This document shows positions 56,263 through 64,000 of a stretch of 64,000 nt of DNA, piece after piece. Each line of letters opens with the position of its first letter. The stretch's first letter is position 1. Both the position numbers and the translations under genes were made by a program. The notes beneath the pieces are model-generated. The model did no database searches. It was not told the origin of the DNA and was given only the letters and a program-made list of their open reading frames with translations. Source of the DNA: Aldrovandia affinis (lineage: Eukaryota > Chordata > Actinopteri > Notacanthiformes > Halosauridae); NCBI GenBank assembly GCA_029706075.1, contig JAINUG010000110.1, positions 2,079,679 through 2,143,678 on the forward strand, given 5' to 3'.

Positions 56263-59200
56263 CGTGAGAATTTTTCATTTGTTTGGTTGAAGCCATTAAG
56301 CCATTTGGCCTTGATATCTGGACTAATGTGTAGATGGATTTAGAACATCACCAAACTAAAAGAGAAAGTTTCTTTGTGTATATCGTTTTACATACAAGTT
56401 TGAAAGCCATTTGCGTTTTAAACAAGAATGAAGGAATTCCAGCTGGCTAGGAGATGAAATGAGGTCCCAAAGTAAATCATGAAACTGAGGCATCATGTTA
56501 CATATTCAGAATTTGAGTTTTTATATGTATTATTCAGGACCTAAGCACCCCTCTGTGAAATGGGATACTGGCCTAAATTATTGTAGAAAGATTCAAGCTG
56601 AGCCGCCCAGCAGTGATGTCTACTGGAGAATCCATAGGTTTTTTCACCCTCAATTGCTGAATTTGAGCCATATATTGTATGGGAATTTGAATAATCTCTT
56701 AGTCCAGGTGTCAATAAGCTAATGGTTGAAAGACCCAATTTGCTGCCCTCTGGCCCGGGACTGCACTAAGCTATTTGCTGCTATATTCTTTTTGAAAAAC
56801 CCAGTTTTATCGGCAGTGTAATATTTTATTTTTACTGTGAAATGTCAAAAAAAAAAAAATCACATTCCCAATAGTATTCCTTAAGCATGTCATTTTTTTT
56901 CCTTCTATAAGAAGCCAATTGCGTAATTGTTCTGTGTGAGGTTTTCCAAACCTTGGCATTATTGCTAGCTCCATGTTGGAATGAAGGTGTTGGAAGCGAA
57001 AGCCATTTAACAAGTGCTGTGTGGCGACGTCCGAACACAATGTTTGTGGCTTAGGTTTAAAACGTCGATGCTTCAGTTTAGCGGCTAAGGTTAATTGATT
57101 CGTCAATGTTTTTTTTTTATTGGTATGTTTAATGTCCTCCTGAACTATCTTGTGACCATACATACGCTTTGTGAAGCAATAGGGGTTCCAGTGTGCAGTT
57201 TCCTGGCAGGATGAGGATGGCTTGAAAGGGTTTTTAACCTTTGAATGGGTTTACCTGCCCCTGTGACCCGACGGGCAGCCAAGCAGCCTCCTCCAGCTCT
57301 GCCTGCAGCCTGCTCGCCACCTCACGAACAGAAGAGACGGACTCTCTTCCCTCACAAACATTCTCACGCTATTTACATTTTTCCACATCTTTGGAAATAT
57401 TTATTGCCCTGTGTAAATACACAGTGCTTAAGATGCATGTCCTTCCTTTGGGAGAGGTTTTTTTTCTTTTCTTTTTTTAAATAAAGGTTTAGACTATTTG
57501 TTTGTGAGAGAATTGTTGGCTGAGAGGCTGTGTATTGAAACTTGACATTCGCATATCTTAAAGAACGAGGAGTCTTCTAAACCACCGTCTTCAGAGGAAA
57601 TATTTTCGGCAAACCCCATTACCCCATTAAACGAGCCCTTGTTTTGAAAACGTTCCCATACCACCATTTTGTGAGTTGGTAGTGTCATCCCAAAATTGTA
57701 TACTGACGCAGGGCAAGGGAACGTCTTTGAAAGACATACATGTTATGAAAATGAAAAAAGTGAAATAAGATGGGGGGGTGCGTGCATATTTTGCCTGTTT
57801 GTACAATGAGGGGTAGACCCACAAAGAGATACATTCGTCAAATGATGAATGAACAGTAATATAAGAGATGGCACTGGAACTCAGAACTGCACTGCCATAA
57901 ATAGCCCCAAGATGAAAGGTCCCCCTTGTATTGTGGTTATTAATGGAAATCCAGTTCCATCTCTTACCAAAGTCCATCTCATTTGTCCATTGATAAATGT
58001 GTCACCCCTCAGTGATTCAGCCTCCTCTTACATAGGAAATGGGTGACTTTCTATTTTAATCAAGGATCTAATAAAGCAGGATGCTAATTTGCAAGTATAA
58101 TTACACTTTTACAGATTTGTATGTGTATTTGTGTGTACTGTAAATACTGTCTGTGTAAATGTGTATAGATTATGCCTTCAAACTATTTTTTCTCTTCTTG
58201 ACTGTTTAATCTATACTTTGCTTTTTCCTCAATGTTGCCTGTTACCTTTATTTTTTTTTTTAAGGGATTGGACATTTTTGCAATGTTGAAAAAATCCTCG
58301 TCTCATTGGTCAAACTATGGGAATTACGTGTACCCATAAGACTCTAGAAAAGCCGTTTAAGATGCTAGAATGAAAGCGGAAAAAAAAAAACTCTTAACAG
58401 CCAACACATTCCTTTGAGTGTTGTTTGAAGGCCCTGTTGTTAGTTAATCAAGTCATGTTGCCATTGTGAAACACTGGCGTAGTGGAAGTTGATATTTTGA
58501 CTGTGGTGAAAAGAAGTGAGACTGAGCATTGTGGTCTGCCCCTCGTTAGCCAACCAGCTCTCAGCCCCTGTGATATTGTGCTCAGACTGCTGAGTCTTAC
58601 CTTCGGACCGTTCCTTTTCTGGAGACGTTCTTTATCGGTCGTCGTTCATCTCCTACCTTGTTTCTATGCGTAGATTCCTTCCTGCCGATATTTACGTTGC
58701 GACTGCTGAAATCGGGCCAGGTCAAATCAAGTGGGTTGACTCATCTGTGTGACAGCCCGGCACTTCTGTGGTCAAGGTATTCTTCCGACCCAGATTTCTC
58801 TGAGGGTGGTCTGTCTGCGTCGGCTGGCCCAAAACCAACATCGCATATCCACAGCACACGGTCGCGCACACCACGACCATCTGCGGTGCACCTGTGGACC
58901 TGCCTGTATCTGGTGACAGGGAAGGAACCATAGCGGTAACGCTTGATTAACAGTATACCATATCACCTGTTTAACTTTTTTTTTTTCTGTATTTATCTTT
59001 CTGCAAAGATCGGATCTCTTGGGTCAAACAAAAAGCAGAACTGGTTTTAGTCAATGCTACATAAAGGTATGGTCTAGTGGTTTTTCCCCCGATCAGTCTA
59101 AATCCAGGGGCCGATGAACAAACAGGACATGTTTTCAGATCATCACAGGATTTCTTGCTCATTATTTGTCATGAGTCAGAGTATTTGGCTAACTTTTACT

Positions 59201-61860
59201 GTTCAGATATACTTACATGTAAATATACAGCGGAAGCTCACAGCACTTTGGTTGAATGCTGGAAAGTGAGCAGAGGCACTGGTAGGACATTCAGTGGTAC
59301 AGACGCACTCTCCTTGGAAGGAATAACTGCAAATGGGGAACGGTTGACGACTGTTCAAACTCCAGTCTTCATCATCAAAGCTGTTATCTCTCTCTGTCAG
59401 CATATCTTCCGTGGATCATGACTCACGGAGGAACCACTAAGCGAAGCCTTGTCGTTTTCCCCCCACTGTTCTTGTTTCAAAGGCGTCATGTCTCCTCGTG
59501 GATCAGAAGAGCTTTTCTTCGGAATCGCTGCCGTTACTGTGCCCTGTGTGATACTGTTCAGGCACTTGATGGGGGAGACGCCGTAGGCAACCAGAAGCAC
59601 AGACGCCGTGCTAATTCTTTGCGTTTTCGTGATCCTGAAGGTTGGTTTGGAGCTCTGCTGACGTTTGGTGCGCGTAGGCCTACATCACTGATTCTGCCCA
59701 ATTTCTGAAATGTGTGTTGCCCCTCACTGTTATAAAAAGCTCTATAACGGGGTGTCAGCTACCAGGCACCAACCACTGATAAGGGTGCATCATAATGGTC
59801 TATGTTGTCCATCTTATCTCTTCTGTTGAAGGAGGCCACTGAGATATCATGGCATAGAGTCTGTAGTCCTGTGTGCTTCAAGGCCTACAAGGTACTCTAC
59901 ACTATATTCCAGTTAACCTCCTCCAGTCGATTTCATTCCCTTGTATTTCTCCATACAGAACGCAAGAAGTGTTCAAACTTATCTGAGACACAGGGTGTGC
60001 CCTTCAACAGGTAGACCCTGACAGTTCCTGGGTTTAGTTTGACTGAGGCCCGGTTCCCCTTTGTCACACAGGCTTCTGCATGTGAGCTCAGGCGACGTTA
60101 CCTAATGCAGCAGCAACAGGGGAACTCCCGGAGAGGGAGGTGACATAACTGTCTCCCACTCGCAGCCATCCTGCCTCCCCGCAAGAGTGGATGCTTGACG
60201 TGGATGGGAAGCAGAGTGCTTCTGGGACCAGATGAAAGTATTAAAGTCAGCATATTGATAATGAGGGAGCCCAAACTCTGGCCTCGCGTTAAGCCACCCG
60301 CCGTGCAATGGACTTCGTTACCGGAGCAAAGTCTAATGGGATCAATCGCAGTGCCGCTGCCGATATAGACGAGTGTGAGGGTCCTTCGCAAAGCCGTGGC
60401 CTCGGTGTTGGCCTCGATAGGAAATCGCTGTGACTTTATCCCCACGCACTCTTGACAAATTAAAGAACCATCCAGGATACGATCCCACGCTTGTTTAATA
60501 AATGCATGACTTGTCAAGCCAAATTGTAACTGAGGATGAGTGAGCAAAACCTTTGTTTCTGCAGTGATGGTTTAAGCTGCCAAAGAATGCCAATTACAAA
60601 GGGGTAGGTAGGTAGGTAGCTCATCTCATTAGGTGCCCTCCAAGGCATAGGATAGGATATAGCCTTTGTACCAAATTCAGGGCAAAAGCAAGCAACCATG
60701 TCTGCACTACGTGGTACACAAGTATAGCAATTACAAGCATTTACATGTACAGCCAACATGCGTGATATACGTATGTTGGCAATATTAAATCGTTTATTTA
60801 CACCACTAATCATGTTTTACTTCTATGGGGCACCAGACAGGCTGGGAGTTATTGCAAACTGGAAGGTTCTAATTATTTTAATAAAATGTATCCAACTCAC
60901 TTCCTCCTCATCCTCATTAACAGACATGTTTGGCTGTTATTTTCAACTCTGTGCAGTTAAAGAGGACTTTTAATGACGTGTCCCCTGTCATTTTTATTCG
61001 GTATCCTAAAATGGCAGCCAGTAGTTGGGGTCTCTAAGTCCTAATAGAATGGTTTTATCAAGGCCACTAGAATGTTCAGTGTTTGGTTTGTACTATGTGT
61101 TTTAGAGAGGCTAGACTGCTGTACTCTGATGGGTTTACTGCCTATGTAGACTGTCTTTCCAAGCATTTCCCCATGAGACCTTTCTGAATTTCCATCCCTA
61201 CACAGCGCAACACATTAGAATGATCTTCACTCCTCCACTGATTGACTATGAGTCCTGCTCGTAATACAAGTCCAACACGTATGTGCTGAGTTAACATGCT
61301 CCTGCTTACATTGTTTTCAATTTGTAATGCCCCAGTATAATGTCAGATAGAATTCTATGCAACTTGCAACCATGTCTAATGTATACCACATTTAGTTGTA
61401 CCCTGTGTTTTTGGCTGTAGCTCTGCAGTGAATTCACAACAAGTAAATCTGGATAGCTCAATATGCATTCATTAACTGAAAGAAACCGAATAGCTGTGGA
61501 TGTTGAAATATATATTGTGATTGTTTACCAAGATTCATAATATGAACAATTTGATTAAAAAACGAAGGAAAATATTTTTTCTTCTTGGACAAGGCTTGTG
61601 TTGTCTGTAAGGAAGACTGATTTAGCCACCGTTTCTATCAGTTACAATTAAGGCCACGCTATACCCCTCGCTAATATTTCCCCTCCTAATAGTTGTGTGA
61701 AATATTGTCAAACGCTTCAAAAGCAAGAGGCTTTTTTGGTCAGTATTTGTACGTGCAGGATTGTTTCTATGTCGAATGTACAAACAGAAAAAGCATTAAT
61801 GAGATGAATGTCCCCATTCCCCGGTTTACGTTTACAGTAAACCTTTTTATTTGTTTTTTT
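56263..61860. other. Intergenic region downstream of pten
   Basis: No exon of a known gene was recognised. There is a GGTA tetranucleotide run at about 60602-60619 and A/T homopolymers. A 149-codon minus-strand open frame (60098-60547) and coding-looking minus-strand stretches at 59203-59600 could not be assigned and are treated as findings, not genes. Confidence 0.5.
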
Positions 61861-61861
61861 T

Positions 61862-62190
61862 ACCCGCGAGTCGGTGCTCTCGACCGGCGCCGTGGCCTTC
61901 GCAGGCCTTGTTCGGAGACGTCGTGCAAGGGGAAGGTTTAATGGGGTGTGTCATGGACCTGGCCCAAGGCTGAGAAGCGGGCAGGTGGACCCCGCGCCCC
62001 TGGAAGTGGCGGGGACATTGCCGAGTCATCAGAGAGTCCCACGCCAGCGCTGCGCCTCGCCGCGAGCAGAACGGGAGCCAGCGCTCGATGCCGCGAGGGC
62101 GAGCGAGCTTTCTCGCAGCGGGAAGTGTGTGCACTGCTCCGCGGGGCTGGCAGCTTTAGCGGCACAGCCTAGACAGCCCGCGGGAACAAG
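61862..62190. promoter_or_regulatory. CpG-rich island downstream of pten
   Basis: An abrupt change from AT-rich DNA to GC- and CpG-rich sequence ('CGAGTCGGTGCTCTCGACCG', 'CGCTGCGCCTCGCCGCGAGC'). Islands like this in fish usually mark a promoter or first exon. Open frames on both strands (up to 121 codons) are expected in such composition and show no recognisable domain. Confidence 0.45.
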
Positions 62191-64000
62191 GAACCTGCAG
62201 GGTTTGGGTTTACATGCAAAACGCAGTTACGGATTTTAACTAATTTCCTGTGCGCAATGAAAAAAAAAAAAATATCTCGTTGGATTTAGAAATCTGACCC
62301 GCTGGAAGAATTAACGGTAGATCTGATGGTTTAAGATGGGGGGGGGGATTCATCGAGAAGCCTTGGAACATGACGCTGTATGGATCCACAGAGGTATCTG
62401 CCCCCTAGCTCTATTGACGGGCCCCACTTGTCTAATCATCATGCTTCAGGAACAGGAGCAGTCGATGTCGAATTGATGGCTGAGGAAAGTCAATGCCGGC
62501 CGCGCTCACTGACCTGCCACAATAAGGAGCTGTACTAACAGCGCTACGCACGCAGCCTTTTCACGAGAGTCGCGTTCATTTCATCCAACAGTTCATTTCA
62601 TGCATACGTTTGCCATTGTTTTTCATAAGGCACGGCGACCCGCTACTAAATTCTTGCATACAGATTATTACGGAGAGAAGTGTGCCATTGTGTGATGAAC
62701 ACAAAATTCCCTGCATTAGATTTGAGCCCCTTTTGATAATGTCCCTCATCTCTACATTCTAATTCTTGAAAGTGTGCGTGGGATGTATGTATATGACACT
62801 TCCTGCTGTATTTTTCATACAGAAAAGGAAGCAGTTTGCCTGCAGGGTGCATGTCATGCTGCAGATAACATATAAAAATGCAGCCTTATGTAATCACTAT
62901 TCATAAAGGCACCATACTTACCATTTTCCAAGCCAGGTGGTACATGTAATATTAATAATAGGGAAATAATATACGACACATGGCATGATCACAGAGGAAA
63001 CTACAGCATTATTATTTTCTAATTGATGTTCACAATTAAATCCACATGTTGGTGTTTTTTAGTGTGACTCTAGGCTCCAGGCAGGGAAGTGAACCGAGCA
63101 CTGGAAACGGTCACCTTCTCTTTCTTTCCCTCGGTCATACTGCTCAGATCAGCAGTTCCCTTCGGAGTCGGATTCCGGCTGCACACTTGAACCCTGAACC
63201 TTCACTGAGGGGTGTTCACATCAGTTCTTGGAAACTCAGTGAGGCAGTGGGGCCTCCTTCTGGCTTGGAGCACCCCCGCCCCCCCCCCCCCCTCCACCCC
63301 CCCAGAATACTTCCATCTGTTCCAGAGTATAAACGGGCAGAATCCCCCCTGAAATCCATTCATGTACATGCGGCGCGGTGGGCCCTGGGGCCCCCCGAGC
63401 TGTGTCTCAGTGAGACAGAGAGCCCGCTATAGACCCTGAACCCACTGACCTCCCCAGGTCAGGGGTCCGTCTCGTCCCTCTCTCATCCGAAGCCAGCGGA
63501 GGGCGGGGCGATCCCAGACGCTCCCCAGCACCTTCCCCCAGGGAGTCCTACCACAGCCTTTTAACTTCTCAGCAAGGGCACCCCCTTTTATACAAAGAGA
63601 CACTATGAATAGGAAACATGAATAGAAAATGCATGGGATTTTTTTCCCTTCCCGCCCCCAAACGTACATATGACCTTGACAGTAGGATGAATCAAAAGCC
63701 CTGCATGAAAACAACAATAGACAGTCGACTCATATTTTAAGCATGATATCGTTTTTCTCTCGCGGCCCCCAGTGCGTCAGTGGTTCTTTCCGCCTTAAGA
63801 CGCTTTTTTAAACGTTGCTTATCCTCCTCCGCTCTTCGTGCTTTTATTGACTTCCATCGCGTTATTTGCCTGAGTGCTCCTGTGTAGATGATTAAGTCCT
63901 TTGTGGAGGACGCTGCGTGAAAGCATCCACACAATCCCAACGTTTACGTTCCCTTAAAACCTTTCGCACTTAAATGTCAGGGATTTGTGTCAGCGCATTC
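62191..64000. other. Distal intergenic region
   Basis: Nothing recognisable as coding. A C-rich homopolymer-like tract lies at 63272-63303 and moderately GC-rich sequence at about 63230-63560. A basic 67-codon minus-strand frame at 63737-63940 is unassigned. Confidence 0.5.

Noticed and set aside
61874..62239. 121-codon frame in the CpG island as a protein-coding first exon
   Set aside because: Overlapping open frames on both strands show this is compositional; no domain or clear donor site.

Overview
The window is a vertebrate nuclear genomic segment, almost certainly from a teleost fish. It carries large GT-AG spliced genes, AT-rich introns, abundant microsatellites, and decayed fish-type transposons (Tc1/mariner, hAT-like, Tigger/pogo-like, tRNA-derived SINEs and an RLE-type non-LTR retrotransposon). 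Tc1 ends beginning CAGGTAACTGCCAAAATAAA remind me of salmonid/pike genomes, but the species cannot be fixed from sequence alone.

Three protein-coding genes were fully assembled exon by exon, and all joints keep frame. papss2 (+, 4885-19456, 12 coding exons, 614 aa) makes PAPS, the universal sulfate donor. atad1 (-, 22688-28774, 9 coding exons plus a probable non-coding first exon near 29765-29820, 366 aa) is the membrane-anchored AAA+ extractase of mitochondria and peroxisomes. pten (+, 33803-52922, 9 exons, 401 aa) is the PIP3 phosphatase and tumour suppressor. Gene order and orientation match human 10q23 (PAPSS2 > < ATAD1 PTEN >). The mammalian KLLN gene is not visible between atad1 and pten. 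The genes share a neighbourhood rather than a pathway; atad1 and pten are divergent and share about 4 kb of upstream DNA.

Layout. 1-4560: intergenic, packed with decayed transposons. 4794-19456: TATA-type promoter and papss2; its 7.8 kb first intron holds microsatellites, a diverged duplication and a CpG-rich patch, and later introns hold an hAT-like MITE and a Tc1 remnant abutting exon 8. 19457-22687: AT-rich convergent spacer. 22688-29820: atad1, with a full-length decayed Tc1 (itself hit by a SINE) and a Tigger-like element in introns. 29820-33802: divergent spacer with candidate ETS, CRE, p53 half-site and CTCF-like motifs and many GCTAGC tetramer runs. 33803-52922: pten, with a 12 kb intron 1 containing an hAT-like MITE, a SINE, a dead THAP domain and a strong hairpin. 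52923 to about 56260: long pten 3'UTR with candidate miR-19/130, miR-26, miR-25/92 and miR-153 sites. 56260-64000: intergenic, with a CpG-rich island at 61.9-62.2 kb and a few unrecognised ORFs.

I did not find a convincing undescribed gene system. The best leads are an in-frame stop that excludes a mammal-like PTEN-L, an open frame running from a Tc1 remnant into papss2 exon 8, a 31-bp-arm hairpin in pten intron 1, and Tc1 deletion derivatives that share one breakpoint.
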